NCBI GenBank assembly: GCA_910573755.1
Contig: CAJTBO010000034.1
Span: 1-50,221, forward strand
Length of the DNA: 50,221 nucleotides
Source of the DNA: Lachnospiraceae bacterium
GTDB taxonomy: Bacteria > Bacillota > Clostridia > Lachnospirales > Lachnospiraceae
Reading direction: 5' to 3'
The notes under the pieces were generated by a model. That model made no database searches, had not been told where the DNA came from, and was given only the letters and a program-made list of their open reading frames with translations. Positions 7,857-16,803 of the stretch are shown piece after piece. A program made the translations under genes and the position numbers. Position 1 is the first letter of the stretch, and every line of letters begins with the position of its first letter.

Positions 7857-8852
7857 TCAGCCTTCCATTCCCAGCGTTGCCGCCATAACCGCCTTGATCG
7901 TGTGCATTCTGTTTTCAGCCTCATCAAATACGATGGACGCCGGCGACTCAAATACCTCACCGGTCACTTCCAGTTCCGTAAAGCCGAATTTCTCTCCCTT
8001 TTCCTTTCCGATCTTTGTATTCAGATCATGAAAAGCCGGCAGACAGTGCATAAATACAGCTTTTTCCCCCGCATTCTCCATAATTTCGCGGTTGACCTGA
8101 TAGGACGAAAGGGCTTTGATCCGTGACCCCCATACCTCGTCCGGTTCCCCCATGGAAACCCATACATCGGTACAGACAACATCCACGTCTTTCGTTCCCT
8201 TCATTGCATCCTCTTCCAGCGTCACGCTGCCGCCGCCCTCTTCCGCAAGCTTCCTGCACTCCTCCACCAGTCCCGCCGCCGGAAAAAACTCCTCTGTGGT
8301 ACAGGCGGTAAAATGCATGCCCATCTTCGCGCAGGCAACCATCAGGGAATTTCCCATATTATACCGGGCGTCCCCCATATAAGTCAGTTTTATCCCTTTC
8401 AGATGCCCGAAATGCTCCCTTATCGTCAGAAGATCCGCCAGCATCTGGGTCGGGTGGAATTCATTGGTCAGTCCGTTCCATACCGGTACGCCAGCATATT
8501 TTGCCAGTTCCTCCACAATCTCCTGCCCGTAGCCCCTGTACTCGATCCCGTCATACATCCGCCCGAGTACCCGCGCCGTGTCCGCAATGCTCTCTTTTTT
8601 CCCGATCTGGGAACCCGCCGGATCAAGATAGGTTGTCCCCATGCCCAGATCATGCGCCGCCACCTCAAAGGAACACCTTGTCCTTGTGGACGTTTTCTCA
8701 AAGATCAGGGCGACATTCCTGCCGCGGAAATACTCCGTCAGTTCCCCTCTTTTCTTCTTCTCCTTAAATGATGCCGCCAGATCCAGCAGATATGTAATCT
8801 CCTCCGGCGTGTAATCCAGCAATTTTAAAAAATGTCTTCCTTTTAAATTCAA
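7857..8852 (-). CDS. argF: Ornithine carbamoyltransferase
   Basis: The enzyme makes citrulline from ornithine and carbamoyl phosphate (arginine synthesis) or runs in reverse in the arginine deiminase route. Motifs: [16 protein letters not shown] (carbamoyl phosphate loop), [24 protein letters not shown] and MHCLPAFHD (ornithine-binding Cys). I place the start at the TTG at 8852 ([15 protein letters not shown]), because known family members begin this way and GGAAGG lies upstream. The product is 331 residues. The open frame continues upstream to 8996 with non-homologous basic sequence and a hairpin. No arcA or arcC lies nearby, so argF is more likely than arcB. Confidence 0.93.
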   Translation of the reverse strand: MNLKGRHFLKLLDYTPEEITYLLDLAASFKEKKKRGELTEYFRGRNVALIFEKTSTRTRCSFEVAAHDLGMGTTYLDPAGSQIGKKESIADTARVLGRMYDGIEYRGYGQEIVEELAKYAGVPVWNGLTNEFHPTQMLADLLTIREHFGHLKGIKLTYMGDARYNMGNSLMVACAKMGMHFTACTTEEFFPAAGLVEECRKLAEEGGGSVTLEEDAMKGTKDVDVVCTDVWVSMGEPDEVWGSRIKALSSYQVNREIMENAGEKAVFMHCLPAFHDLNTKIGKEKGEKFGFTELEVTGEVFESPASIVFDEAENRMHTIKAVMAATLGMEG

Positions 8853-8960
8853 TCCTTTTCCCTTCCTTCCGCCGTTTTTCCCTGCGTCCCGGTCTGCTCT
8901 CCCGGCCGTCTTTCTCCCATCCGCCGCCAGCGCAGCCCTGAAACCTTCTCCACGCAAATT

Positions 8961-8993
8961 CCCCCGCAGGGTAATCATTTTATCCTGCGGGGG
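8961..8993 (-). terminator. Hairpin after the SPFH gene
   Basis: Arms CCCCCGCAGG (8961-8970) and its complement (8984-8993) enclose 13 nt. It lies just downstream of the SPFH gene stop at 9011 and before argF. On the minus strand it is followed by AATTT rather than a clean U-run, so it may be a weak terminator. Confidence 0.55.
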
Positions 8994-9010
8994 CAATCAT
9001 TTTCTCTTGT

Positions 9011-9940
9011 CTATTTTGTCATGATCTCCTTCACGGAACCTGCCAGCCCCGCGATCCCCTGAATTTCGGACGGAATGATGATCTTTGTCGCGTGTCCGTC
9101 CGCTGCTTTCGCAAACGCTTCCAGGCTCTTTAACTTCAGCACCGCTTCGTCCGCTCCCGCTTCTCTGAGCATCCGGATACCGTCTGCCGTCGCCTGCTGC
9201 ACCTTCATGATAGCTTCCGCCTGACCTTCCGCCTCACGGATCATCTTCTCTTTCTGCGCCTCCGCACGCAGGATCGCAGACTGCTTCTCAGCCTCCGCCT
9301 CCAGAATTGCCGCAGCCTTCTTACCTTCCGCCACGGTTACGCTCGCTTTCTTCTCACCCTCTGCCCTTGTTACGGCTTCACGGCGTTCACGCTCCGCCTT
9401 CATCTGGCGCTCCATGGAATTCTGGATCTCCGCAGGCGGAATGATATTCTTCAGTTCCACACGGTTTACCTTGATGCCCCAGGGATCTGTCGCTTCATCC
9501 AGGGATGCCCGCATCTTTGTGTTGATGGTCTCTCTGGAAGTCAGCGTCTGGTCGAGTTCCAGTTCACCGATAATATTACGCAGTGTGGTCGCCGTCAGGT
9601 TTTCGATAGCCATAATCGGATTTTCCACACCGTAAGTGAACAGCTTCGGATCTGTGATCTGGAAAAATACTACCGTATCGATCCGCATCGTTACATTATC
9701 CTTTGTGATAACCGGCTGGGGCGCGAAGTCCACAACCTGTTCCTTTAAAATAACACGCCTTGCGACTCTGTCAAAGATCGGCATCTTGAAATGGATACCC
9801 ACAGACCAGGTCCCCTGATAAGCGCCGAGCCTCTCCACCACATAAGCATGCGCCTGAGGCACGATCTTGATGCAGGATGCAAGCAGAAGCACCACTAAGA
9901 TCAAAAGAATCAAAAACACTACTACAAAAAAGCCACCCAT
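9011..9940 (-). CDS. SPFH/Band 7 membrane protein (stomatin/QmcA-like)
   Basis: One membrane segment (about 4-25, VVVFLILLILVVLLLASC) is followed by an SPFH domain (about 28-190, including VVERLGAYQGTWSVGIHFKM and IGELELDQTLTSRE). A long charged coiled coil rich in Ala/Glu/Lys follows (about 190-260), then a hydrophobic C-terminal end. Such proteins build oligomeric rings that organise membrane microdomains and often bind proteases. It is 61 nt downstream of an NfeD-type protein, the usual partner of SPFH proteins. The 309 residues fit. The specific role in this organism is unknown. Confidence 0.92.
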   Translation of the reverse strand: MGGFFVVVFLILLILVVLLLASCIKIVPQAHAYVVERLGAYQGTWSVGIHFKMPIFDRVARRVILKEQVVDFAPQPVITKDNVTMRIDTVVFFQITDPKLFTYGVENPIMAIENLTATTLRNIIGELELDQTLTSRETINTKMRASLDEATDPWGIKVNRVELKNIIPPAEIQNSMERQMKAERERREAVTRAEGEKKASVTVAEGKKAAAILEAEAEKQSAILRAEAQKEKMIREAEGQAEAIMKVQQATADGIRMLREAGADEAVLKLKSLEAFAKAADGHATKIIIPSEIQGIAGLAGSVKEIMTK

Positions 9941-10001
9941 TTTCTTTCTCCTTTTTCTTAATATTATTTACGAAGAACGCGGTTTTTACGCTCTCCGGTT
10001 T

Positions 10002-10460
10002 CTAAAGATTTTCTTCGCGTTCCACCAGAAGTTTTACACCGTTGATCCCTCTGATCGCCACTACTTCTCCGGTCTTAATCACCTGTCCGTCCGTGATCGT
10101 CCTCGCCGTCCACTCCATACCGTTTACCGCCACCTGTCCGATACCCTGCAGATTATTGATCTCGCCGGTCACAATGGCCTGTCTCCCCACCAAAGATTCC
10201 GCATTGGTTCTTTCTCTGTCTCTGTTAAAATATTTCACTGCCACCGGCCTTGTAAAGAATAACAAGACTGCCGAAACGATAACAGCCGTTAAAACCTGCA
10301 GCCAGACCGGACCGCCCAGAGCTGCCACAGCAATCGCCACAAGCGCACCGCCCGCGAACCAGATCGTCGTCAGCCCCAGCGTGAATATCTCGATCACGAC
10401 CAGAACGACTAAAATGATAAGCCATATGACAACAGGATTTGTAATCCACTCCATTTTCAT
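10002..10460 (-). CDS. NfeD-family membrane protein
   Basis: This 152-residue protein has three to four membrane segments (about 8-28, 30-48 and 52-72) and a C-terminal OB-fold domain (about 85-150: VGRQAIVTGEINNLQGIGQVAVNGMEWTAR). This is the short NfeD type without the serine protease domain. It precedes the SPFH protein in the same operon, the classic NfeD-SPFH pair. The OB domain is thought to contact the SPFH ring at the membrane. A clean RBS (AAAGGAGAA) precedes ATG at 10460. Confidence 0.92.
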   Translation of the reverse strand: MKMEWITNPVVIWLIILVVLVVIEIFTLGLTTIWFAGGALVAIAVAALGGPVWLQVLTAVIVSAVLLFFTRPVAVKYFNRDRERTNAESLVGRQAIVTGEINNLQGIGQVAVNGMEWTARTITDGQVIKTGEVVAIRGINGVKLLVEREENL

Positions 10461-10550
10461 TTCTCCTTTCCGCCAAAGCAGCTATACAAGCAGAATTCAT
10501 TGGCATCCATACAACTGTTATTCTACACCTTTTCCGTTAAATATACAACC

Positions 10551-10589
10551 AAAAAAGATATCCCTGAAAATTTTCTTTCCGGGATATCT
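10551..10589 (-). terminator. Intrinsic terminator of the cell wall hydrolase gene
   Basis: On the minus strand AGATATCCC and its complement (10556-10564 and 10581-10589) form a 9-bp stem followed by six U. It lies 23 nt after the stop of the gene at 10612. Confidence 0.85.
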
Positions 10590-10611
10590 CCTATGCTCTC
10601 ATTATTCAGTT

Positions 10612-11283
10612 TTAATAAAATACATGGCCGCCGATCACAAGCCCTTCTCTGCTGCCTGCTCTCTTAAAGTGCAGTGCGCCGCCCACATTGTCAACACCTG
10701 AGAAAGCCTGTTTCGCCGCTTCCCTGCAGGTATCCTTGATTGTGTCATTTGCCAGAAGATCCGCAAACAGCTGGCTGTCCGAGGGTCCGAACTGGTTCGG
10801 CTGCATGATCACTTCCTGTATCGTATTCGGGTAATTCGGCGCTTTCACACGGTTCATGATGACCGCACCGACTGCCAGCTGGCCTTCAAACTCCTGATTA
10901 CCTGACTCGCACTGAATCATCGCCGCCATCATCCGAACTTCCTCGCTCCTTGCCAGAAGTTCCGCTTCATATGCCGCAATCAGCTCCTCGTCATAACCGA
11001 TAAATTCCTGATACAGATACCCCTCTGCCCCGTTGTAATTTACCTTCGTATATATCTCTTCATTTTCCACGATCACTGCCACGGCATTTTTCGGAATCGG
11101 AGCAACCTTTCCCTCGTTGCAGTCGGGCAGTACAAAGAGGTCCGTATCTTCTGTGCAAACGATGTAGCTTCCGATCACATAATTCTGCTGTCCGGCTTCT
11201 ACATCCTGCTTGTTTACAGCCGCCAGTGCCAGACACATTACCGCGCCCAGAAGGCCTGTCAGCCATTTCTTCCTGTTACACAT
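10612..11283 (-). CDS. Secreted cell wall hydrolase, SleB-like
   Basis: A signal peptide (about 1-30, with a hydrophobic core LLGAVMCLALAAV) leads to an SH3-like domain (about 35-98, NYVIGSYIVCTEDTDLFV to GYLYQEFIGYD). A C-terminal Hydrolase_2 domain follows (about 115-223: AAMIQCESGNQEFEGQLAVG with the likely catalytic Glu, VIMNRVKAPNYPNTIQEVI). Relatives include SleB and CwlJ, lytic enzymes acting on spore cortex peptidoglycan. Related copies also act in growing cells. A strong sigma-A promoter with 5' repeats precedes it, so expression is not obviously sporulation-specific. Confidence 0.88.
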   Translation of the reverse strand: MCNRKKWLTGLLGAVMCLALAAVNKQDVEAGQQNYVIGSYIVCTEDTDLFVLPDCNEGKVAPIPKNAVAVIVENEEIYTKVNYNGAEGYLYQEFIGYDEELIAAYEAELLARSEEVRMMAAMIQCESGNQEFEGQLAVGAVIMNRVKAPNYPNTIQEVIMQPNQFGPSDSQLFADLLANDTIKDTCREAAKQAFSGVDNVGGALHFKRAGSREGLVIGGHVFY

Positions 11284-11325
11284 CTCGATAACCTTCCTTT
11301 AGATTTTAATCTTTTTTCATTAACT

Positions 11326-11352
11326 TGTTACAAATATGTTACATTTGTTACA
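11326..11352. repeat. Three TGTTACA repeats near the transcript start
   Basis: TGTTACA occurs at 11326-11332, 11337-11343 and 11346-11352, between the -10 box and the start codon of the cell wall hydrolase gene. Short repeats placed at the start of transcription suggest an operator or leader element. I cannot name a binding protein. Confidence 0.55.
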
Positions 11353-11357
11353 GCCTT

Positions 11358-11386
11358 ATATTAACAAATTATAAACAGATTGTCAA
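11358..11386 (-). promoter_or_regulatory. Strong sigma-A promoter of the cell wall hydrolase gene
   Basis: On the minus strand TTGACA (11381-11386) and TAATAT (11358-11363) are spaced by exactly 17 nt in an AT-rich context. It points to the gene starting at 11283. Confidence 0.75.
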
Positions 11387-11419
11387 ACTTTTAGACGATT
11401 TTTTTAAGATTTCATTAAG

Positions 11420-11456
11420 AAAAAACCGGAAAAGCGCATTTTTACGCCTTCCCGGT
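11420..11456 (-). terminator. Intrinsic terminator of proC
   Basis: A 12-bp stem (with G-U pairs) formed by 11425-11436 and 11445-11456, followed on the minus strand by six U, stands 35 nt after the proC stop. Confidence 0.85.
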
Positions 11457-11490
11457 CCTCTTTATCACCGAAAATCCTTTCTTTTTCCGT

Positions 11491-12300
11491 CTATAATTTT
11501 CTGGTTTTCTCCACGCAGGCGATCACGGCGTCCATCACGTTCCCCCGCATACCGCCCTTCTCCAGTGTTCTTACCCCCTGTATTGTCGTACCGCCCGGAG
11601 AGCATACCATATCCTTCAGCTCTTCCGGATGCAGTCCGCTCTCCAGCACCAGTTTCGCGCTGCCGTAGACCGCCTGCGCCGCAAACTCCAGCGCCTGCCC
11701 TCTCGGCATGCCTTCCGCCACCGCACCGTCCGCCAGCGCCTCGATAAACATAAACACAAAGGCGGGAGAGGAACCGCTGACACTGCCCACCGTATCCATC
11801 AGCCGCTCGGGTACTTCGATCGCTTTTCCGAAACTGGAAAAAAGCTTCTCTGCCAGATCCTTCTCCTCTTTATTCACCTGATCATTGATGCAGAATCCGG
11901 TGCATCCCGCCAGCACCAATGCAGGCGTATTGGGCATACAACGCACCAGTTTTATACGCCTTTCGCTTTCATAAACCCCAAACTGTTCCTCTATATATTT
12001 TATACTCTTTCCCGCCGCCACGCTGACCACCAGCGTTCCTTCCCGCAGCACATCCCGTATCTCCGCGATCACTTCCGGAAAAAACTGGGGTTTTACCGCC
12101 AGCACCAGAACATCTGCCTGCTCCGCCACTCTCCTGTTATCCGTGCAGGTTTCCATACCGAATTCCGCCGCCTTTTTTTCCGCCGTCTTTTCCGTTTTTG
12201 CGGAGCCTGTGATATCCTGCGGCGCAACTATCCCTTCTTTTAAAATACCGCCGATCATGGCGGATGCCATATTGCCAAGTCCGATAAATCCAAGTTTCAT
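11491..12300 (-). CDS. proC: Pyrroline-5-carboxylate reductase
   Basis: ProC catalyses the last step of proline synthesis with NAD(P)H. The N-terminal Rossmann motif is GFIGLGNMASAMIGGIL. The C-terminal dimerisation domain has the signature SGSSPAFVFMFIEALADGAV and HPEELKDMVCSPGGTTIQGV. The 269 residues match the family. RBS GAAAGGAAG lies before ATG at 12300, and an intrinsic terminator follows. No other proline genes are adjacent. Confidence 0.96.
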   Translation of the reverse strand: MKLGFIGLGNMASAMIGGILKEGIVAPQDITGSAKTEKTAEKKAAEFGMETCTDNRRVAEQADVLVLAVKPQFFPEVIAEIRDVLREGTLVVSVAAGKSIKYIEEQFGVYESERRIKLVRCMPNTPALVLAGCTGFCINDQVNKEEKDLAEKLFSSFGKAIEVPERLMDTVGSVSGSSPAFVFMFIEALADGAVAEGMPRGQALEFAAQAVYGSAKLVLESGLHPEELKDMVCSPGGTTIQGVRTLEKGGMRGNVMDAVIACVEKTRKL

Positions 12301-12395
12301 TTTGTGCTTCCTTTCTTACTGCAGGCCCGTATACGTATACTGCTGCTCAGATCTCTGATCACGCTTTTTTGCCCGGATCTGCGCATCTGCCCTCC

Positions 12396-12638
12396 TCATA
12401 CGAATCCGCGTCTTTTCCTTCTCCCATGCGGATCTGTTCCTAATAATACTGCCTCTTTCAGACACAGCACACTTATCGCAAGTATTTCATCGCTGCCCAT
12501 ACCCTTTTCTTTGAGTTTACGAATAAGATTCACAACTGCTTTGCCCGGCATACAGTCACCTGCTTTCTCCATAATCGCATTAATCGTTTCCATACGCAAC
12601 ATATAACAAACGAAAGAAAAAATGTAGAGCCCGTTCAT
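12396..12638 (-). CDS. Possible small protein of unknown function
   Basis: This open frame of 80 codons has a plausible helical core (METINAIMEKAG, then AVVNLIRKLKEKGMGSDEILAISVLCLKEAVLLG) and a basic tail. The ATG at 12638 has no good ribosome site, and internal ATGs (for example residue 16) may be the true start. It lies between proC and a methyltransferase gene in the same direction. It could be a real regulatory-size protein or chance. I recognise no family. Confidence 0.4.
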   Translation of the reverse strand: MNGLYIFSFVCYMLRMETINAIMEKAGDCMPGKAVVNLIRKLKEKGMGSDEILAISVLCLKEAVLLGTDPHGRRKRRGFV

Positions 12639-12669
12639 TTATCAGATACAGACTTTTTCCAACATCATT

Positions 12670-13452
12670 TCAGAGAACTCTTCTCTGCCTTGCGGCTTCA
12701 TAGACAAGCAGCGCTGCCGATATCCCCGCATTCAGGCTTTCCAGTCTTCCCGCCATCGGAATGCGTACACGGGCATCTGCGGCAAGGGCGGTTTCCCTTG
12801 TCAGCCCGTTCCCTTCATTTCCGATCACAAATGCGCTGCCGCCCCGATAATCCATCTCATCATAAACTTCCGAGCCATCCAGATATGCGGCATACACTTT
12901 TACATTCTTTTCCTGCAGGAATTTTATTTCCCGGCAGAAATCTTCCGCCTGATAAAAAGGCACACGGAAAAGGCTTCCCATCGTGGAACGCACTGCTTTG
13001 GGCTGATAGACATCCGCACAGCCGCAGCTCATGATCACACCGGTAACGCCCGCGCCTTCCGCCGTTCGCAGTATGGTTCCGAGATTACCGGGGTCCTGAA
13101 TGTTTTCCAGCAAAAGCAGCAGCGGAGATTTCCCAAGAAGCGCCTCCTTCTCACACTTTTGCTGCGCGAGAACCGCCAGAATCCCCTGCGGGGCTTTTGT
13201 ATCGGACATCTTTGCGAAAACCTGCTCTGACACGGTCTCATACCCTGTCTCCGCAAGCCTCTCTTTCATCTTTCCATCCGCATTTTCCAGAAAACGTTCC
13301 GATACATACACTTCCTGTATCAGAGATGCGGGTGCTTCCCAAAAGAGCCTGCCGCCTTCTATGACGAACAGACTCTCTTCCCTGCGCAGCCTTGCTTTCT
13401 GCTGCAGGGCTGCTGCATGTTTTATTTTTTCATTTGCTGTGCTTGTGATCAT
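12670..13452 (-). CDS. SpoU/TrmH-family RNA 2'-O-methyltransferase
   Basis: This is a SPOUT (trefoil-knot) methyltransferase using S-adenosylmethionine. The three family motifs are present: NIQDPGNLGTILRTAEGAGV, VIGNEGNGLT and IPMAGRLESLNAGISAALLVYEA. A substrate-binding N-terminal domain (residues 1-95, STANEKIKHAAALQQKARLR) is of the rlmB/YsgA type. The 260 residues are normal. The target nucleotide (rRNA or tRNA) cannot be told from sequence. RBS GGAG stands 7 nt from ATG at 13452. Confidence 0.9.
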   Translation of the reverse strand: MITSTANEKIKHAAALQQKARLRREESLFVIEGGRLFWEAPASLIQEVYVSERFLENADGKMKERLAETGYETVSEQVFAKMSDTKAPQGILAVLAQQKCEKEALLGKSPLLLLLENIQDPGNLGTILRTAEGAGVTGVIMSCGCADVYQPKAVRSTMGSLFRVPFYQAEDFCREIKFLQEKNVKVYAAYLDGSEVYDEMDYRGGSAFVIGNEGNGLTRETALAADARVRIPMAGRLESLNAGISAALLVYEAARQRRVL

Positions 13453-13586
13453 TCATTGTCTCCATTGTATATGGCAGAACTCATTCGGGACTTTACGCAT
13501 GCCACAGAACCTATCCAAGACCTTATTATACCGCAGCGCTCATCCGCAGGCATGCCGCAAATCCGTCTTCTTATCCTTCGGCGCCA

Positions 13587-14555
13587 CTACAGCTTACTGC
13601 TCACGTCGTAAATATACTGAGGTATTTCCTTCTGCATCTGCAGTGCTTCTTCGATATCGAAATCCACATATTCCCCGTTCCGGTAAGCCACGACTCTGTT
13701 GGACTTTCCGCTGCAGAGAATATCCGCCGCATATGCTCCCATAACCGAAGCGTACACCCTGTCCTTACAGGTCGGGGAGCCGCCTCTTTGCATGTAGCCC
13801 AGAATCGTTGCCCTTGTCTCCATACCTGTGGCAGCCTCGATACGCCTTGCCATGGAAGTGGAATGACCGATTCCCTCCGCATTGATGATAATATGATGCC
13901 GCTTGCCGTGTTTTCTGTTATTGATGATATTGTTGATAATACGCTGTTCGTTGTAATCGTATTTTTCCGGTATCAGTATATCCTCGGCACCGTTGGCTAT
14001 GCCGCACCAGAGCGCGATATAACCGGCGTTTCTGCCCATTACTTCGATAATGCTGCAGCGCTCATGGGAAGAGGAAGTATCTCTCACCTTATCAATCGCC
14101 TGCATCGCCGTATTAATCGCCGTGTCAAAACCGATCGTATATTCCGTACAGGCAATATCCAGATCGATGGTTCCCGGTATACCGATGGTGTTGATTCCCT
14201 GCCTCGCCAGTGCCTGGGCTCCCCGGTAGGAACCATCCCCGCCGATCACCACGATACCGTCAATACCATGCTTCCTGCAAATCTCCGCTCCCTTTGCCTG
14301 TCCCTCTTCATACTTAAACTCCGAACAGCGCGCCGTCCCCAGAATCGTACCGCCTCTCTGGATCGTATCGGATACGCTGGTTCTCTCCAGATCCACGATT
14401 TCTTCATTCAAAAGGCCCTGATACCCCTTTTTGATCCCCTTTACCTTCACACCGTTACTGAGTGCTTTTCTCACCACCGCGCGGATCGCGGCATTCATCC
14501 CCGGCGCATCCCCGCCGCTTGTCAGCACACCTATCGTTTTGATCTCTTTTGACAT
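13587..14555 (-). CDS. pfkA: ATP-dependent 6-phosphofructokinase
   Basis: PfkA phosphorylates fructose 6-phosphate to fructose 1,6-bisphosphate in glycolysis. GGDAPGMNAA binds ATP, GGDGSYRGA has the Gly typical of ATP rather than PPi use, and MGRNAGYIAL and MQRGGSPTCKDRV contact substrate. The catalytic loop reads GTIDLDIACTEYTIGFDTA, so the usual TIDND is TIDLD. The catalytic aspartates are kept. The ATG at 14555 is preferred (GGGAGG 8-9 nt upstream) over one at 14564, giving 322 residues. It stands alone, with no pyruvate kinase next to it. Confidence 0.95.
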   Translation of the reverse strand: MSKEIKTIGVLTSGGDAPGMNAAIRAVVRKALSNGVKVKGIKKGYQGLLNEEIVDLERTSVSDTIQRGGTILGTARCSEFKYEEGQAKGAEICRKHGIDGIVVIGGDGSYRGAQALARQGINTIGIPGTIDLDIACTEYTIGFDTAINTAMQAIDKVRDTSSSHERCSIIEVMGRNAGYIALWCGIANGAEDILIPEKYDYNEQRIINNIINNRKHGKRHHIIINAEGIGHSTSMARRIEAATGMETRATILGYMQRGGSPTCKDRVYASVMGAYAADILCSGKSNRVVAYRNGEYVDFDIEEALQMQKEIPQYIYDVSSKL

Positions 14556-14664
14556 ACGAGCCATCCTCCCGTCCCAGACTGCCTCTCCCGGCAGCCAGCT
14601 TTTTCCGTAACACCCTAATAATAAGCCATTTCCCTCTATTTTTCAAGTGGTAACAAAAGATAAG

Positions 14665-14694
14665 CCCTCTTCTGACACCATTGTATCAGAGGGG
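14665..14694 (-). terminator. Hairpin after the CGGC-protein gene
   Basis: On the minus strand 14682-14694 pairs with 14665-14677 (CCCTCTGATACA against TGTCAGAAGAGGG, with a bulge), followed by a U-rich stretch. It lies 18 nt after the stop at 14713 and probably ends the transcript. Confidence 0.6.
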
Positions 14695-14712
14695 AGCTCA
14701 ACAGATTTCACT

Positions 14713-14985
14713 TTAGTTGCTTCCGTTGTATTTCATGATTTCTGAAGAAAATGCCTCAAACTCCTTCTTATTCCTCAAAACAACATATCTGTCAGCCTGT
14801 GCTTCCCGATAATATTGCACACAACTCCTTGTACAGCCGCAGACCAGTAATATTATGTCATAATATTCCTCTTTACGGACAGTCTCAAACAGAAACCGCG
14901 GATAACTCTCTTTCAGTTTTTGCACCTCTGCGCCCCTCTCATAATAGGGATTACATCCGCCGCAGAATTTCAAGCCGATCCTCAT
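14713..14985 (-). CDS. Small cysteine-motif protein of unknown function
   Basis: This 90-residue protein begins MRIGLKFCGGCNPYYERG and has a second Cys group, LLVCGCTRSC. The CGGCNP opening and the later C-G-C-x3-C recur in a small clostridial family that I know only as uncharacterised. The cysteines suggest metal or Fe-S binding, or a redox role. It lies downstream of the 4-hydroxybutyrate gene run, behind a terminator, so it may be partly co-expressed by read-through. ATG at 14985 has AAGGAAGAG upstream. Confidence 0.7.
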   Translation of the reverse strand: MRIGLKFCGGCNPYYERGAEVQKLKESYPRFLFETVRKEEYYDIILLVCGCTRSCVQYYREAQADRYVVLRNKKEFEAFSSEIMKYNGSN

Positions 14986-15042
14986 ATACTCTTCCTTATA
15001 TTTTAATATGTTTCCTTCCGCCCTTTCCCGGAAGTGAATATA

Positions 15043-15336
15043 TCATATCTCTATCTTATGCTGCAACAAAGCTTTTGCAAACTCATACAGCTCGTCACTG
15101 ACTTCCTCTATCAGCCTCACATCTTCCACCGCATCCGTATGCTTCAGGACTTCCTCCTTTACAATCGTTTCCATCGTATACTTTGCAGAAGGACAGCCAC
15201 TGCAATGGCCGGTAAATTTTACATACGCAATATTGTTCCTGATCTCTGCCAGATAAAGGCTCCCGCCGTGCTTTGCCAGTTCAGGCTCCACATATTCCGC
15301 CAGAACCGCTTCTATGATCTGTTTTTTCTCTTCCAT
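15043..15336 (-). CDS. NifU C-terminal-domain protein (Fe-S scaffold type)
   Basis: This 97-residue protein is a stand-alone NifU-like domain with the conserved CSGCPSAKYTMETIV motif (two Cys spaced C-x2-C) and the preceding GGSLYLAEIRNNIAYVKFTG. Such proteins assemble or carry Fe-S clusters for transfer to target enzymes. The neighbouring 4-hydroxybutyryl-CoA dehydratase needs a [4Fe-4S] cluster, so a supporting role is plausible but inferred. It is separated from the CoA transferase gene by an intrinsic terminator at 15351-15413. Confidence 0.88.
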   Translation of the reverse strand: MEEKKQIIEAVLAEYVEPELAKHGGSLYLAEIRNNIAYVKFTGHCSGCPSAKYTMETIVKEEVLKHTDAVEDVRLIEEVSDELYEFAKALLQHKIEI

Positions 15337-15350
15337 AATATAATACTCTC

Positions 15351-15413
15351 TTTTTAAAAATCCGGACGGTACATGAAATTAAAAAAGCAATAAAGAAAAG
15401 GGTACCGCCCGGA
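15351..15413 (-). terminator. Intrinsic terminator after the CoA transferase gene
   Basis: On the minus strand TCCGGGCGGTAC and GTACCGTCCGGA form a 12-bp stem (one G-U pair) around a long loop of 29 nt, followed by five U. It marks the main 3' end of the liv/4-hydroxybutyrate gene run. Confidence 0.75.
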
Positions 15414-15470
15414 AATTAACTAATTTATCCTGATCTGTATCGCTGTGCCTTTTTCGGCATGCAGCAATCT

Positions 15471-16775
15471 TCAATCTTCATATTTACAATGAAATCTTCT
15501 TTCATATTCCTCTGCCAGCCCCGCTCGGAAATCAGGATGTGCAACCTTGATCAGCGCAGATGCACGCTGTCTTAAGGATTTCCCCCGCAGTGCCGCGATC
15601 CCATACTCTGTCACGATATAGTCAACATCCGTCCTGGATGTCGTCACCGCCGCGCCCTCGTCGAGAAAAGGAACGATCTTGGAAACGGTTCCCCTCTTCG
15701 CCGTAGAGCCGATAGCCATAATGGATTTTCCGCCTTTGCTCCGCCTTGCCCCCCGGACAAAATCGGTCTGTCCGCCGATACCGGAAATCTGGGATAAGCC
15801 TGCGCTCTCCGCCGCAACCTGCCCCTGCAGATCCACCTGAATACAGGAATTGATGGAAATCAGGTTATCATTTCGAGCAATAATGAACGGATCATTCACA
15901 TAGTCAACAGGACACATATATATGGACGGATTATCATCCGCATAGTCATACAACCTCTTTGTACCCATCAGGAACGTAACAACCGTCTTGCCCGGATGCA
16001 GAGTCTTCCTTTTGTTTGTAATAACGCCCGCCGCGATCAATTCGACAACTCCGTCCGAAATCATCTCCGAATGGATGCCAAGATCCTTTTTCTCTTTCAG
16101 AAAAAGAAGCACCGCGTCAGGAATAGCACCGATACCAAGCTGAAGCGTATCACCGTCATGGATCAGCTTCGCACAATTTTCGCCGATCGCTTTTTCCACT
16201 TCACCGATCTTTGGAAGCCCAAGCTCTAAAACAGGTTCATCGATCTCCACAAACGCATCGATCTCAGAAACATGAAGAAAAGTATCGCCGTGGGTTCTCG
16301 GCATCTGCGGATTTACCTGTGCAATCACTCTCTTCGCACACCTCGCCGCCGGCAATGTATAGTCTACGGAAATACCGCAGCTGCAATATCCGTCCTTATC
16401 AGGCGGTGTCACGATAATGATCGCGACATCCACCGGAAGATAGTTCCGGAACAGTCCCGGGATCTCGGAAAAGCAGCAGGGTGTAAAATCACCCCGCCCC
16501 TCCTTTACTACCGGCCGCGACTGCACGCCCAGAAACATGGAATTTAAATGAAAATGCCCTTCTGTTCCCGGCTCCGCAAATCTGGCATTGCCCATGGAAA
16601 CCATCTGCATGATCTCAACATCCCTGTAATTCTCTTTGTGATCCACCATCACATCCGTGATCGCGATCGGAACACCGACCGCATGTCCGATGACAACTCT
16701 GTCTCCGTCATGGACCAGCTTAACCGCCTCTTCCGCACTCATTCTTCGTTCGTCATAAATTTTCTTCCATTCCAT
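15471..16775 (-). CDS. abfT: 4-hydroxybutyrate CoA-transferase (acetyl-CoA hydrolase/transferase family)
   Basis: The enzyme moves CoA from acetyl-CoA or butyryl-CoA to 4-hydroxybutyrate. Both halves of the acetyl-CoA hydrolase/transferase fold are present. The catalytic glutamate is in HSEMISDGV (Glu 237, where the Clostridium aminobutyricum enzyme has Glu 238). The CoA-contact loops GIGAIPDAVL and SGIGGQTDFVRGA are intact. Its 434 residues match AbfT rather than longer acetate:succinate transferases. It is 29 nt downstream of the dehydratase gene and last in the run. Butyryl-CoA:acetate transferases are the nearest alternative, but the neighbours favour 4-hydroxybutyrate. ATG at 16775 follows TGGAGG. 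Confidence 0.88.
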   Translation of the reverse strand: MEWKKIYDERRMSAEEAVKLVHDGDRVVIGHAVGVPIAITDVMVDHKENYRDVEIMQMVSMGNARFAEPGTEGHFHLNSMFLGVQSRPVVKEGRGDFTPCCFSEIPGLFRNYLPVDVAIIIVTPPDKDGYCSCGISVDYTLPAARCAKRVIAQVNPQMPRTHGDTFLHVSEIDAFVEIDEPVLELGLPKIGEVEKAIGENCAKLIHDGDTLQLGIGAIPDAVLLFLKEKKDLGIHSEMISDGVVELIAAGVITNKRKTLHPGKTVVTFLMGTKRLYDYADDNPSIYMCPVDYVNDPFIIARNDNLISINSCIQVDLQGQVAAESAGLSQISGIGGQTDFVRGARRSKGGKSIMAIGSTAKRGTVSKIVPFLDEGAAVTTSRTDVDYIVTEYGIAALRGKSLRQRASALIKVAHPDFRAGLAEEYERRFHCKYED

Positions 16776-16803
16776 ATTTCATGACCTCCAAATCAATCCA
16801 CTG

